DNA of 64,000 nucleotides from Coprobacter fastidiosus (GCF_030296935.1 NZ_AP028032.1:2170001-2234000), one strand, 5' to 3'; shown: positions 53,815 to 63,367, counted from the stretch's first letter. A program made the numbers and translations. Notes: a model not told the origin generated them from the letters alone.

Positions 53815-55353
53815 TCAGCCTGCCCAATTTTCTCTATCGAGATTCCGGTAATTGATCGCTTCGGCAATATGCACCGACAGCACATTCTCACTCCCTGCCA
53901 AATCGGCAATAGTACGAGCAACCTTGAGAATACGGTCATACGCCCGTGCCGACAGGCCGAAACGTTTCATGGCGTCTTTTAACCGTTCTTTACCAAGTTC
54001 ATCGGGCTGGGCAAAACGGTTCAATAATTTTGTATTCATTTGCGCATTGCAATACACCCCCGGAATATCTTTAAACCGTTCTGCTTGAATATCACGTGCT
54101 CGTATTACTCTTTCCCTGATTACGGCACTGGGTTCTCCCGGACGGCTATCCGCCATTTTCTCAAAAGGAACCGGAACAATCTCAATTTGTATGTCTATAC
54201 GATCAAGTAACGGTCCGGAAATACGATTCAAATATTTCAGAACACTGCCGGGAGGACAAATACATTTTTTCTCAGGATGATTGTAATATCCGCACGGGCA
54301 AGGATTCATCGAAGCTACCAACATCAAACTGGCCGGATATTCGATCGAATATTTTGCTCGGGAAATAGTTATTTTACGATCCTCCAACGGCTGACGCATC
54401 ACCTCAAGAACCTGCCTTGAAAATTCAGGTAGTTCATCCAAAAATAAGACTCCGTTATGAGCTAACGAAATTTCGCCGGGCTGAGGGAAAGCTCCTCCTC
54501 CGACAAGAGCTACACTCGATATAGTATGATGCGGAGCTCTGAAAGGACGTTGAGACAACAAAGAACTCCCCCGCTCCATCTTTCCCGCCACCGAATGTAT
54601 TTTAGTCGTTTCCAATGCTTCCTGCAAAGTCAATGGGGGCATAATAGAAGCTATCCGCTTCGCCATCATCGATTTTCCTGCTCCCGGAGGGCCTATCATA
54701 ATCAAATTATGACCACCGGCGGCAGCGACCTCAAAAGCTCGCTTAACATTTTCTTGCCCTTTTACATCTTCAAAATCGAGATCAAATTCACATTGCTGTT
54801 GATAAAACTCTTTTCGAGTATCGATTACAGTAGGAGACAAAACTCTCTCATCATTAAAAAATTCGATCACTTCACGGATATTCCCGACACCGTAAACATC
54901 GAGATTATTTACGACAGCCGCCTCTTTTACATTCGCTTGCGGAACGATGAGCCCTTTAAATCCGTCTTCTCTCGCCTTGATTGCAATAGGCAAAGCCCCC
55001 TTTATCGGAAGAATAGAACCGTCCAAAGACAGTTCTCCCATAATCATATACTGTGACAGCTTATCGGGTTTGATCAATTCGGCAGAAGCCAAAATACCGA
55101 CAGCCAACGGCAAATCATACGCAGAACCCTCTTTCCGAATATCGGCAGGAGCCATATTTATAACAATCTGGCGACGAGGAAATTTATAACCATTATGTTG
55201 AACAGCCGAGACAATACGTTCATGGCTTTCCTTTACAGCCGCATCAGGAAGTCCAACCAGAAAAAAACGGATTCCTTGCGTACAATTCACCTCGATCGTT
55301 ACGACCAAAGCATCTATTCCCTGCACAGCAGCACCAAAAACCTTTATCAACAT
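53815..55353 (-). CDS. comM: YifB/ComM family AAA+ ATPase
   Basis: 512 residues. The N-terminal Lon-S16-like fold (GLPDAAVKESHERIVSAV, MAPADIRKEGSAYDLPLAVG) is followed by a Mg-chelatase-type AAA+ domain with Walker A GPPGAGKS (221-228) and Walker B GVLFLDE (301-307), a zinc-knuckle-like CPCGYYNHPEKKCICPPG and the C-terminal helical domain. ComM is a branch-migration helicase aiding natural transformation in Vibrio and others; the role in Bacteroidetes is untested. It begins 10 bases after the lipoprotein gene, so they form an operon. Confidence 0.92.
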   Translation of the reverse strand: MLIKVFGAAVQGIDALVVTIEVNCTQGIRFFLVGLPDAAVKESHERIVSAVQHNGYKFPRRQIVINMAPADIRKEGSAYDLPLAVGILASAELIKPDKLSQYMIMGELSLDGSILPIKGALPIAIKAREDGFKGLIVPQANVKEAAVVNNLDVYGVGNIREVIEFFNDERVLSPTVIDTRKEFYQQQCEFDLDFEDVKGQENVKRAFEVAAAGGHNLIMIGPPGAGKSMMAKRIASIMPPLTLQEALETTKIHSVAGKMERGSSLLSQRPFRAPHHTISSVALVGGGAFPQPGEISLAHNGVLFLDELPEFSRQVLEVMRQPLEDRKITISRAKYSIEYPASLMLVASMNPCPCGYYNHPEKKCICPPGSVLKYLNRISGPLLDRIDIQIEIVPVPFEKMADSRPGEPSAVIRERVIRARDIQAERFKDIPGVYCNAQMNTKLLNRFAQPDELGKERLKDAMKRFGLSARAYDRILKVARTIADLAGSENVLSVHIAEAINYRNLDRENWAG

Positions 55354-55363
55354 GATCCGAGAT

Positions 55364-56482
55364 TTAACCTTTTTCCTTAACAGATTCCAGACTATCTATT
55401 CGGGAAACCATTTTATCTATATATTTTTTAAGTTCATCTCCTTCCAACCCGACTTTTTCCAAGCGTCCGGTCTTATCAAGAATCATCGTATATGGAATTC
55501 TGGAAATGCCTAAATTCCGTGTCGAAGAAGCATTCCACTCTTCAGGCTGAATCAACTGAGTCCATTCAAGAGAGTCGTTTTTTATCCGGTTTCTCCAGCT
55601 TTCCTTATCTATATCGAGAGAAATATTTACGACCCTGACTTTATCGTCTTTATATTTAGAATAAATTTCTCTTATATTTTTCATCTCCTCCCGACTTGCC
55701 GGATCATAAGATGCCCACCAAGTCACTACTGTCGGAATATCTCGAAAAGTATTTGTCGAAACCGACTCTCCTTTTTTATTTTTCAAAACAGAATAAGGGA
55801 AAATCTTTCCTACCGATACTCTCCGTACCTGCTCTATAAAAAGATCTATTTTTGCCAACAACGAAGCCGGTTTTGCTTCAGAAGGCATGATGCGCAACAA
55901 AGAATCACACAATTCTACCGTATTCTCATTTAAAAGATATTCATACATGAGAATTATAGAAGCCGGAGAAGCCGGTTTTGCAGAAATCTCGGATTCGGCA
56001 TCTCTACAAATTTCATTTTCTAATTTTTTCAGATCATCAAAATAAGCAGAATCTTTTTCCCGGGTATAATATTCTTTCCGCTTTTCGGCAATCCTTTGCA
56101 ATAATGCACCATTCCGTTGATTAAAATCCGTAACGGCCTGGTATGCTTCATTCCCTTTTATCCGAATCTCAAAAGGTCTCTGTACGTCCCCCTCTAAAGA
56201 GATGTGATCTCCGTTTTTTACAAATAACTGCATCAACGGGGTATAATCTTCTGTATACAACTGCAAAGAAGTCAACATCTCACTTTCTCCCGTCAGCTCG
56301 AATTTACCCGACTGTACCCTGATCGTATCCATTTTAAGCTCTTTCTTATACCTTTCGTGTACGGCATATAAATACTGACCCTCCAAATGAGAAAGATTTC
56401 CTTTTACAATATACTTATCTCCAGAACTACATGCCGTCAAGAACAAGAAAAAGGAGAGAAAAAATATGATTATATTTTTCAT
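55364..56482 (-). CDS. thioredoxin-fold DUF4369-type lipoprotein without CxxC
   Basis: 372 residues from the ATG at 56482 (signal peptide IIIFFLSFFLFLTAC, lipid Cys at 17). DUF4369-like N-terminal domain (YIVKGNLSHLEGQYLYAV), a helical linker, then a TlpA-like domain (FRDIPTVVTWWASYDPASRE, RIPYTMILDKTGRLEKVGLE). Where TlpA-like proteins have WCxxC this reads SYDPA, so it lacks both redox cysteines like its paralogue at 10391. An in-frame ATG at 56554 lies inside the metK terminator and upstream of the -7 box. It is followed by comM. Confidence 0.85.
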   Translation of the reverse strand: MKNIIIFFLSFFLFLTACSSGDKYIVKGNLSHLEGQYLYAVHERYKKELKMDTIRVQSGKFELTGESEMLTSLQLYTEDYTPLMQLFVKNGDHISLEGDVQRPFEIRIKGNEAYQAVTDFNQRNGALLQRIAEKRKEYYTREKDSAYFDDLKKLENEICRDAESEISAKPASPASIILMYEYLLNENTVELCDSLLRIMPSEAKPASLLAKIDLFIEQVRRVSVGKIFPYSVLKNKKGESVSTNTFRDIPTVVTWWASYDPASREEMKNIREIYSKYKDDKVRVVNISLDIDKESWRNRIKNDSLEWTQLIQPEEWNASSTRNLGISRIPYTMILDKTGRLEKVGLEGDELKKYIDKMVSRIDSLESVKEKG

Positions 56483-56509
56483 ATATTCATTTATATTGAT
56501 GACTATCTG

Positions 56510-56517
56510 CAAATTTA
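56510..56517 (-). promoter_or_regulatory. -7 box of the lipoprotein-comM operon
   Basis: Minus-strand TAAATTTG, exact match, 27 bases before the ATG at 56482. Confidence 0.55.
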
Positions 56518-56537
56518 CTTTTTTTGTCAACAGCAAC

Positions 56538-56575
56538 AAAAAAAGTCTGTTCAAAGATATACTCGAACAGACTTT
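56538..56575 (-). terminator. terminator of metK
   Basis: AAAGTCTGTTC (56542-56552) pairs with GAACAGACTTT (56565-56575), followed on the minus strand by a T run, 33 bases after the metK stop. Confidence 0.8.
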
Positions 56576-56607
56576 CCTCTTATTTTTCTTAGAGACCGTC
56601 TAAACCA

Positions 56608-57900
56608 TCAAAGACCGAATGCTTCCTTAACCGCATCCACATAGTCCAACTTTTCCCAAGTAAAAAGCTCTACTTCTCTAACAACCGGCTTCGGGAAGTA
56701 TTTTGAAGAAAAAGTCTTGACTACCGTACAAGGCTTACGTCCCATATGACCATAAGCTGCCGTTTCTTCATAAATAGGATTTCGCAATTTCAAACGTTTT
56801 TCTATGGCTTTAGGACGCATATCAAAAATAGCGCCTATTCGAGATGCGATTTCGGCGTCACTCAATGCCACATGAGATTTACCGTAAGTATTTACATAAA
56901 TACTTACCGGCTGAGCAACACCGATCGCATAAGAAACCTGAACAAGAACCTCATCGGATACACCTGCCGCTACGAGATTTTTGGCGATATGACGGGCTGC
57001 ATACGCTGCAGAACGATCGACTTTCGAAGGATCTTTTCCTGAAAAAGCACCGCCGCCATGTCCGCCTTTACCTCCGTAAGTATCTACAATAATCTTCCGA
57101 CCCGTAAGTCCGGTATCCCCGTGAGGACCGCCAATCACGAATTTTCCCGTAGGATTTACATGCAGAATCAACTTATCGTCGAAAAGAGCTTTCAAACGTT
57201 CGGGAAGTTTGGCTATTACACGGGGAATCAAGATGTTCTTTACATCTTCAAAAATTATCGATAGCATCTTTTCATCAGCAACCATCTGTGCTTCATGAGT
57301 TTGCTCTGTCGGTACTATGAATTCATCATGTTGCGTAGAGATCACAATCGTATGAACCCGGACAGGGACATTATCCTCATTATATTCTATCGTCACCTGA
57401 GATTTAGAATCGGGACGCAAATAGGTCATCTCTTTTCCCTCCCGACGAATCGCAGCCAGCTCGATCAACAAGAGATGAGAAAGATCTAATGAAAGCGGCA
57501 TATAATTGTCCGTTTCATTAGAGGCATATCCGAACATCATCCCTTGATCTCCAGCCCCTTGATTCATTTCATCTTCACGTTCTACCCCACGGTTTATATC
57601 TGCAGATTGTTCATGTATCGCAGAAAAAACACCGCAAGAGTCTCCGTCAAATTTATATGCGCTTTTTGTATATCCGATACGGTTTATTACCCGACGGGCA
57701 ACATCCATCAGATCGACATAAGCATCAGATTTTACTTCTCCGGCAAGTACTACTTGTCCTGTAGTCACCAATGTTTCGCAAGCTACTTTCGAGTTGGAAT
57801 CATACGCCAAAAACTCATCAAGCAAAGCATCCGATATCTGATCGGCTACTTTATCGGGGTGTCCTTCAGACACCGATTCCGAGGTGAATAAATAGTTCAT
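56608..57900 (-). CDS. metK: S-adenosylmethionine synthetase
   Basis: Makes SAM from methionine and ATP. 430 residues, slightly longer than the E. coli enzyme. Seen: [20 protein letters not shown] (ATP and metal), [15 protein letters not shown], the signature [12 protein letters not shown] and the P-loop [16 protein letters not shown]. It is monocistronic with its own promoter, a SAM-II type riboswitch in its leader and a terminator, so it is probably feedback-controlled by its product. Confidence 0.97.
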   Translation of the reverse strand: MNYLFTSESVSEGHPDKVADQISDALLDEFLAYDSNSKVACETLVTTGQVVLAGEVKSDAYVDLMDVARRVINRIGYTKSAYKFDGDSCGVFSAIHEQSADINRGVEREDEMNQGAGDQGMMFGYASNETDNYMPLSLDLSHLLLIELAAIRREGKEMTYLRPDSKSQVTIEYNEDNVPVRVHTIVISTQHDEFIVPTEQTHEAQMVADEKMLSIIFEDVKNILIPRVIAKLPERLKALFDDKLILHVNPTGKFVIGGPHGDTGLTGRKIIVDTYGGKGGHGGGAFSGKDPSKVDRSAAYAARHIAKNLVAAGVSDEVLVQVSYAIGVAQPVSIYVNTYGKSHVALSDAEIASRIGAIFDMRPKAIEKRLKLRNPIYEETAAYGHMGRKPCTVVKTFSSKYFPKPVVREVELFTWEKLDYVDAVKEAFGL

Positions 57901-57951
57901 CTGTTTTTAATTTTAATTTATGCACAACCGTGCTCCATAAAAATATTTATT

Positions 57952-57990
57952 AAAAAACGGGGAAGGAAATGAATTAAAGCCGGATTCCGT
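57952..57990 (-). promoter_or_regulatory. terminator-like hairpin below the riboswitch
   Basis: On the minus strand ACGGAA (57989-57984) can pair with TTCCCCGT (two-base bulge) followed by T's ending near 57952. Weak; a possible expression platform between the aptamer and metK. Confidence 0.3.
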
Positions 57991-58010
57991 ACAACATGGC
58001 AGGTCACGCA

Positions 58011-58057
58011 GTTTTAGCATTTTTTTGTGTGGTTGCAAGCAGCCAAATCCTTCCACA
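58011..58057 (-). promoter_or_regulatory. SAM-II type riboswitch of metK
   Basis: Minus strand from 58057: TGTGG pairs with CCACA (58032-58028) to form P1; its loop reads AAGGATTTGGCTGCTTGCAA; after an A-rich linker comes ATGCTAAAAC. The loop bases TTTGGC (58047-58042) can pair with GCTAAA (58018-58013) to give the pseudoknot that defines SAM-II. Order and conserved bases (GATTT, TTGCAA, GCTAAAA) agree with the SAM-II consensus as remembered. It begins about 13 bases after the -7 box. Confidence 0.82.
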
Positions 58058-58069
58058 TTTATTTCGCGG

Positions 58070-58077
58070 CAAAGATA
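58070..58077 (-). promoter_or_regulatory. -7 box of metK
   Basis: Minus-strand TATCTTTG, exact match; the transcript would start just ahead of the riboswitch. Confidence 0.65.
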
Positions 58078-58094
58078 ATGCATTTCCGGCATAT

Positions 58095-58145
58095 AAAAAA
58101 GAGTTCCGGGATTTATTGATCACAGAACTCTTTTTTATATCGGTT
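58095..58145 (-). terminator. terminator of the nucleotide-sugar operon
   Basis: GAGTTC (58101-58106) pairs with GAACTC (58135-58140), extended by A6/T6, with a T run on the minus strand, close after the ThDP enzyme stop. Confidence 0.75.
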
Positions 58146-58162
58146 ACAGTCTTGACAATATC

Positions 58163-59971
58163 TTATTTACTGCCGGGATATGTACATTTTTGCTGTTCTT
58201 CATCGGGCAAGAACGGGAACATTCTCTCTAACGGAGACGATACCATCTTACCGTTTTTATCCATCGAAGAAGCGGATTTAGGGAACAACGTTTGTTCCGG
58301 GTCCATCGTAATTTCACAAATCATGACTCCCGGAGAAGCTAATACTTCCGCGATTGTATCTTTTAATACTTTCCCTTCTTCATGTATGCGGACAAAAGGT
58401 ATTCCGTAAGCTCCGGCAATTTTTGCCATATCGGGACATATCACCCCGCTCTGCGGATTACTTCCCGTATATTTTTTATTAAAAAACGACTTCTGTGTAG
58501 TTTTTATCGCCAGATAACCTTCATTTTCCAACACAAATATTTTCACCGGAAGATTAAATGTCAGTAACGTCTGCAATTCCTGAATATTCATCTGAATGCT
58601 TCCGTCTCCGGTAATCAGTATAGTCCGCCCCCATTTATTGGCAGCGGCAGCACCTATGGCTGCAGGCAAATCATATCCCATAGCAGCACAACCCTGATTG
58701 GCAAATACCCTGACTCCCTTGTTTACGTGCATCGCCTGATAAGTAGAGGTATAAGCCGTGCCATTACCCGTAACGACAACATCTCCGCTTTTCAATTGCT
58801 TAAACAACTCATCGGCAAACACATACGAACTGATATAACCCGGAGTCGAGGGATTGTCTTCGAATACCGTAGGCAGTTCTTTACGACGCTCATTCCCCCA
58901 ATTTATCCAAGCGGTATAATCCGGGAAAGAGATAGTCGATACCTCCGACTCCATCTCTTTAATAAAAGGATTCAGGTCGGCATGTATCTTCATATCCGGT
59001 GTAAACGTAGGTTTCGACATTTCGCAAGCATCGATATCGACCATGATCTTATATGCCGACGGAGCAAATTGTTCATAGGCATATCCGATTTGGCGAATGC
59101 CCAAACGAGTTCCGAGAATAATCAACAGATCGGAATTTTGTACCATCACATTCCCGATCCGGTCACCGCATATTCCCGGTTTTCCGAAAAACAAAGGGTG
59201 ATCATGCCAAATGATATCATGTCCGCTAATCGCCGTGACTACCGGAATATTCGTTTTTTCTGCTATCCGGATAAAATCATCTACGACTCCGGCCAATCTC
59301 AAACCATTACCGACATAGAAAACCGGACGTTTTGCAGTCTTCAATTTCTCAATGACAGATTTTACCGACTTCTCTATCGGGGTGTACGATTGCTGTTCCA
59401 ACTCCGACGGATCGAACTCTTTTAAGTTTTCTTCTTCGATAAGAGCAGCTTGTACATCCAAAGGAACATCGATCCAGACGGGACCCGGGCGGCCATGTGT
59501 CGCTAAATAAATTGCTTTATCTATATAGTATTTTATATCATTCGCATCCGTAATCATCTCGGCAAACTTTGTGATCGGCTTCACAATATCGATAATATTT
59601 GCTTCCTGATCTCCCAATTGCCGCAAATGCAAATCCGGACAAGCATGTATCGTCGTACTCTGTTTTACCTGACCCGAAATATAAATCGCCGGAATAGAAT
59701 CTGTCCATTGTCCCAAAACTCCGGTTACGGCATTTGTTCCTCCAGGACCTGTCGTTACATTCGTCACACACAATTTGCCCGAAGCGCGATAATACCCTTC
59801 AGCTGCAATCGCCGAGGCCTGCTCATGATGATTACAAATATACCGAATATCGGGATTTCGTCCGATAGAGTCATTCAAGTGCATCGCACCGCCACCCGTA
59901 ACTAAAAAAACATCTGTGATGCCGTGTTTCTCTACTAAATACTTAAACAAAAAATCACTGGTCTTAATCAT
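58163..59971 (-). CDS. ThDP-dependent acetolactate-synthase-like carboligase (YerE-like)
   Basis: 602 residues with the three ALS-type domains. The ThDP-activating Glu50 is in YICNHHEQASAIAAEGYYRA, GPGGTNAVTG lies in the first domain, and the cofactor motif starts ITGDGSIQMN and ends VLENEGYLAI. It sits last in an operon with CDP-glucose dehydratase, RfbH and a reductase rather than with ilv genes and has no regulatory subunit gene nearby, so a sugar-modifying role is likely. YerE of Yersinia transfers a two-carbon unit from pyruvate to the C4 keto group of a CDP-dideoxyhexose. Valine/isoleucine synthesis is the alternative. Confidence 0.8.
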   Translation of the reverse strand: MIKTSDFLFKYLVEKHGITDVFLVTGGGAMHLNDSIGRNPDIRYICNHHEQASAIAAEGYYRASGKLCVTNVTTGPGGTNAVTGVLGQWTDSIPAIYISGQVKQSTTIHACPDLHLRQLGDQEANIIDIVKPITKFAEMITDANDIKYYIDKAIYLATHGRPGPVWIDVPLDVQAALIEEENLKEFDPSELEQQSYTPIEKSVKSVIEKLKTAKRPVFYVGNGLRLAGVVDDFIRIAEKTNIPVVTAISGHDIIWHDHPLFFGKPGICGDRIGNVMVQNSDLLIILGTRLGIRQIGYAYEQFAPSAYKIMVDIDACEMSKPTFTPDMKIHADLNPFIKEMESEVSTISFPDYTAWINWGNERRKELPTVFEDNPSTPGYISSYVFADELFKQLKSGDVVVTGNGTAYTSTYQAMHVNKGVRVFANQGCAAMGYDLPAAIGAAAANKWGRTILITGDGSIQMNIQELQTLLTFNLPVKIFVLENEGYLAIKTTQKSFFNKKYTGSNPQSGVICPDMAKIAGAYGIPFVRIHEEGKVLKDTIAEVLASPGVMICEITMDPEQTLFPKSASSMDKNGKMVSSPLERMFPFLPDEEQQKCTYPGSK

Positions 59972-59983
59972 AGTACAAAGGTT

Positions 59984-60874
59984 TTATTTATCAAATAACA
60001 ATACATTTTTATCAATCTCGTCACGATGAGCGGCATACCACTCGTATAATTGTTCTACGGATTTTTCTATCGGAGTAAACCGAATATCGGGCATTTCTTT
60101 TTTCAAACGGGAATTATCGCCACTATATTCCGATCCCATGCCTTCTTGCCCGACTAATATCGGCAACTCTTTTCCGGATATCCTGACCACCATACGTGCC
60201 AGATCATATAATGAAACGACCTGATCGGGAACAACATTATATGCTTTATATCGAGGTGTGTTTTCGATAAAATGATCTATAACCGAAGGCAGATCGTCTA
60301 CATACAAATAACTGAATCGCCTATTCTGACGCAATGTGACAGGAAGATCATACAACGTTTTACAAATGGCATTGGAAATAAAGCGAATCGCATAATCTTC
60401 ATACTTCCCGAAAATTCCGAACAGTCTCAGATCATATATATTGCTGCTCTTTTCAATTACCTTTTCACACACATACTTACAATATCCATGTTCATCGGCC
60501 GGCAAGAAACGCGTATATTCATCTTCTTTCATAAGCGGACGGTAGTACCGTAAATCATAAATAGCACCCGACCCGAGTACGAGCATTTTCTGATACCGGT
60601 CAGAATACCGTTCCAGATTAAAAAACATACGTGTATTCGAATAAAATATATTACTCAGATCTTTTGCATTACGATGATTCGGTTTTACGGCCGAATGGAT
60701 AACGATATCGATCTGATGCTCATCAAAATACCGGGCTACCGCATCTTCATCGCACAGATTGAGATCTTTACTTCCGGGAGTCAACAAATTATATTTCTGC
60801 GCAAGAAAACTCTCTTTGAGATTCTTCCCTATAAAACCATTTCCTCCCGTAAGCAAAACAGTTTTAACGGGCAT
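59984..60874 (-). CDS. NAD(P)-dependent SDR epimerase/reductase (YerF-like candidate)
   Basis: 296-residue extended short-chain dehydrogenase. The nucleotide motif is LLTGGNGFIGKNL (7-19); the Ser of the triad is in GSGAIYD (101-107). The usual YxxxK reads H129-G-Y-C-K133, that is His at the Tyr position, with Tyr131 two residues on. Overall it resembles GDP-fucose-synthase/dTDP-rhamnose-type reductases. It overlaps rfbH by 11 bp and precedes the ThDP gene by 12 bases. By position it may reduce the branched ketosugar. Confidence 0.82.
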   Translation of the reverse strand: MPVKTVLLTGGNGFIGKNLKESFLAQKYNLLTPGSKDLNLCDEDAVARYFDEHQIDIVIHSAVKPNHRNAKDLSNIFYSNTRMFFNLERYSDRYQKMLVLGSGAIYDLRYYRPLMKEDEYTRFLPADEHGYCKYVCEKVIEKSSNIYDLRLFGIFGKYEDYAIRFISNAICKTLYDLPVTLRQNRRFSYLYVDDLPSVIDHFIENTPRYKAYNVVPDQVVSLYDLARMVVRISGKELPILVGQEGMGSEYSGDNSRLKKEMPDIRFTPIEKSVEQLYEWYAAHRDEIDKNVLLFDK

Positions 60875-62198
60875 GACAAAATTCTCCTATCTTTTCGATC
60901 ATAAAATCAAGCATTTTCCGAGTCATTCCGGGATAAACGCCAATCCAGAAAACATCGCTCATAATCGCATCGGTATTTGTCAGATCTCCGCAAACACGAT
61001 ACCCCTCTTTTTTCGTACGCATCTCATCGAAACAAGGATGTTTAATCAAGTTTCCGGCAAACAGCATTCGTGTTTGTATGCCGTTTTTCTCTAAATAATC
61101 GACAATTTCATTACGAGTAAATCCGGCATCTTCTCTTACGTTGATAACAAAACCGAACCAGCTCGGATCAGAATTTTCGGTCGGTTCGGGCAATATCAGC
61201 TTATTACCGTAAACCGATAATTTCTCTCTCAGATATTTCCAATTCTGTTTACGGGCATCTATGATAGCCGGCAACTTCTGCAATTGAGCACACCCGATTG
61301 CAGCCTGCATATCGGTAACTTTCAGATTATATCCGAAGTGAGAATAGACATATTTGTGATCATACCCCAACGGTAATTCACCGAATTGCTGTGTAAAACG
61401 ACGTTTGCAAGTATCGTCTTTCCCCGAATTACAATAACAATCACGCCCCCAATCCCGGAACGATTCTATAATACGTTTCAATTGCAGGTTATTCGTATAT
61501 AAAGCACCTCCCTCACCCATTGTCATATGATGAGGAGGATAAAAGCTCGAAGTACCTATATCTCCGATCGTACCGGTATATTTCCACTCCCCATCGATAA
61601 AATAACGAGAGCCCAGGGCATCGCAGTTATCTTCGATAAGCCATAATCCATGCTTATCGCAAAATTGCTTGACAGCCGCTATGTCGAAAGGATTACCGAG
61701 TGTATGGGCAACCATAACAGCCTTCGTCTTATCCGAAAAAGCATCCTCCAACTCAGTTACATCGATATTGTATCCGGGAATTGTCACATCTACGAACACA
61801 GGAACAGCACCAAACTGGATTACAGGAGTCACAGTTGTCGGAAATCCGGCAGCTACCGTAATCACTTCGTCACCCCTCTTAATTCGGCGATCGCCCAATT
61901 TCGGAGATGTCAAAGCCATAAATGCCAACAAATTCGCAGATGAACCTGAATTGGTCAACGAGCAAAAGCGAACATTTAAGAATTGAGCCATCTCTTTTTC
62001 AAAACGGGCAGCATATCTTCCGGTCGTCAGCCAAAAATCCAATGAAGAATCGACCAAAGCACACATTTCTTCATCATTGAAAAACCGTCCTCCGTAAGAG
62101 ATCTTATCTCCCGGCTCGAAATCTTTCTTTTTACTTTCAAATTCTTCCCGATAATACTCCTTTACCAGCTGTATGATTTGTTCTCTTTTTGTACTCAT
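60864..62198 (-). CDS. rfbH: CDP-4-keto-6-deoxyglucose 3-dehydrase (E1, RfbH/DdhC)
   Basis: 444 residues, PMP-dependent with a [2Fe-2S] cluster, in the aminotransferase fold. The hallmark is His224 in YPPHHMTMGEGG, replacing the Schiff-base Lys, and the cysteines Cys192, Cys254, Cys256 and Cys264 (RDCYCNSGKDDTCKRRF) for the cluster. It removes the C3 hydroxyl of CDP-4-keto-6-deoxyglucose. The partner reductase E3 (DdhD) is not in this window. It follows the dehydratase by 17 bases and overlaps the SDR gene. Confidence 0.93.
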   Translation of the reverse strand: MSTKREQIIQLVKEYYREEFESKKKDFEPGDKISYGGRFFNDEEMCALVDSSLDFWLTTGRYAARFEKEMAQFLNVRFCSLTNSGSSANLLAFMALTSPKLGDRRIKRGDEVITVAAGFPTTVTPVIQFGAVPVFVDVTIPGYNIDVTELEDAFSDKTKAVMVAHTLGNPFDIAAVKQFCDKHGLWLIEDNCDALGSRYFIDGEWKYTGTIGDIGTSSFYPPHHMTMGEGGALYTNNLQLKRIIESFRDWGRDCYCNSGKDDTCKRRFTQQFGELPLGYDHKYVYSHFGYNLKVTDMQAAIGCAQLQKLPAIIDARKQNWKYLREKLSVYGNKLILPEPTENSDPSWFGFVINVREDAGFTRNEIVDYLEKNGIQTRMLFAGNLIKHPCFDEMRTKKEGYRVCGDLTNTDAIMSDVFWIGVYPGMTRKMLDFMIEKIGEFCHAR

Positions 62199-62215
62199 AT
62201 TTTGATTTTAGTTAT

Positions 62216-63301
62216 TTACTTACTGAAGAAATATTGTATCTGTTGTTCTGTCAAATCAGAAATGAATCCTTTATCCTGATAATATGTTTTATACCATTGC
62301 AACGTCAGCTCCAGCGCTTCCCGGGCATTCATAGCGGGTTTCCATCCCAATTCGGCTTTAGCCAAAGAAATATCCAGTTTTAACAGCCCGGCTTCATGAG
62401 GTGCTGACAGATTTTGTTCCACTCGATATTTGCCGATTCCCCAAATATCTGTCGCCAAAGCTGTCATCTGTTCGACTGTAAGCGTATCTTCCGGATTAGG
62501 TCCGAAGTTATAAGCATTGGACAAATCGGCATACCGAACCGATGCAAGATAACCTAACAACAAATATCCGCCTAACGGCTCTAAAACATGTTGCCACGGA
62601 CGAACGGCCGCCGGATTACGAAGTACAATCTCCTCTCCCTTATGCAATGCCCTGACAATATCCGGGACGAGACGATCTTTCGCCCAATCTCCTCCACCGA
62701 TCACATTTCCGGCACGGGCACTTACGATCGCTTTTTTATGATCATTATGACTTTTCCGGTTAAAGAACGAATTTCGATAAGAGTCGATAACCAGCTCCGC
62801 ACAAGCCTTGCTTGCACTATACGGATCATATCCTCCTAAACGGTCGTTTTCCCGGTACGGAAAATTCCACTCGTTATTATGATATACTTTATCTGTAGTT
62901 ATCAGAATCGCCGTACACGGCTTATTTATCTTACGGACAGCATCCAGAACATGCGCAGTGCCGATTGCATTAACGCCGAAAGTTTCTGCAGGAATATCAT
63001 AAGAAAGACGGACTAACGGTTGCGCCGCAAGATGAAAAACCACATCCGGAGCAAAATCCTCTATTTCACGGATGAGTTTCTCTCGATCCATAATATCTCC
63101 GAACACAGATGTACAAAGCTTGTCTATCTCAAGGGCACTATACAAATCAGGATCTGTAGCCGGAGGAAGAGCATAACCCTTTATTTCCGCACCTGCCATC
63201 GATAAAATCTTTACCAACCAACTCCCTTTAAATCCCGTATGACCGGTAATAAAAATTCTTTTCCCGCTATAAAATGAAAGATATGCTTTTCCCGAATTCA
63301 T
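62216..63301 (-). CDS. rfbG: CDP-glucose 4,6-dehydratase
   Basis: 361 residues from the ATG at 63301. An extended SDR: IFITGHTGFKGSWLVKIL for NAD, the catalytic Thr-Asp-Lys in LITTDKVYHNNEW, and YDPYSASKACAELVIDSYR with the YxxxK; then GNVIGGGDWAKDRLVPD and RPWQHVLEPLGGYLLL, characteristic of RfbG/DdhB. It makes CDP-4-keto-6-deoxyglucose, the substrate of RfbH. A longer frame from 63370 starts at the -7 box and is not preferred. First gene of the operon; the cytidylyltransferase (rfbF/ddhA) is not seen. Confidence 0.93.
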   Translation of the reverse strand: MNSGKAYLSFYSGKRIFITGHTGFKGSWLVKILSMAGAEIKGYALPPATDPDLYSALEIDKLCTSVFGDIMDREKLIREIEDFAPDVVFHLAAQPLVRLSYDIPAETFGVNAIGTAHVLDAVRKINKPCTAILITTDKVYHNNEWNFPYRENDRLGGYDPYSASKACAELVIDSYRNSFFNRKSHNDHKKAIVSARAGNVIGGGDWAKDRLVPDIVRALHKGEEIVLRNPAAVRPWQHVLEPLGGYLLLGYLASVRYADLSNAYNFGPNPEDTLTVEQMTALATDIWGIGKYRVEQNLSAPHEAGLLKLDISLAKAELGWKPAMNAREALELTLQWYKTYYQDKGFISDLTEQQIQYFFSK

Positions 63302-63367
63302 TTCTGATTTAATTTCATTAATTTCTTTGCATGAATGTTGCCCGGCAAAGCCATCCGGACCTTGTGA

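Noticed and set aside
58163-59971. biosynthetic acetolactate synthase IlvB
   Set aside because: No ilvN, ilvC or ilvD nearby, and the gene is embedded in a CDP-sugar operon; kept as an alternative only.
60864-62198. ordinary sugar aminotransferase (DegT/ArnB type)
   Set aside because: The Schiff-base Lys is His and iron-sulfur cysteines are present, which defines the E1/RfbH branch.
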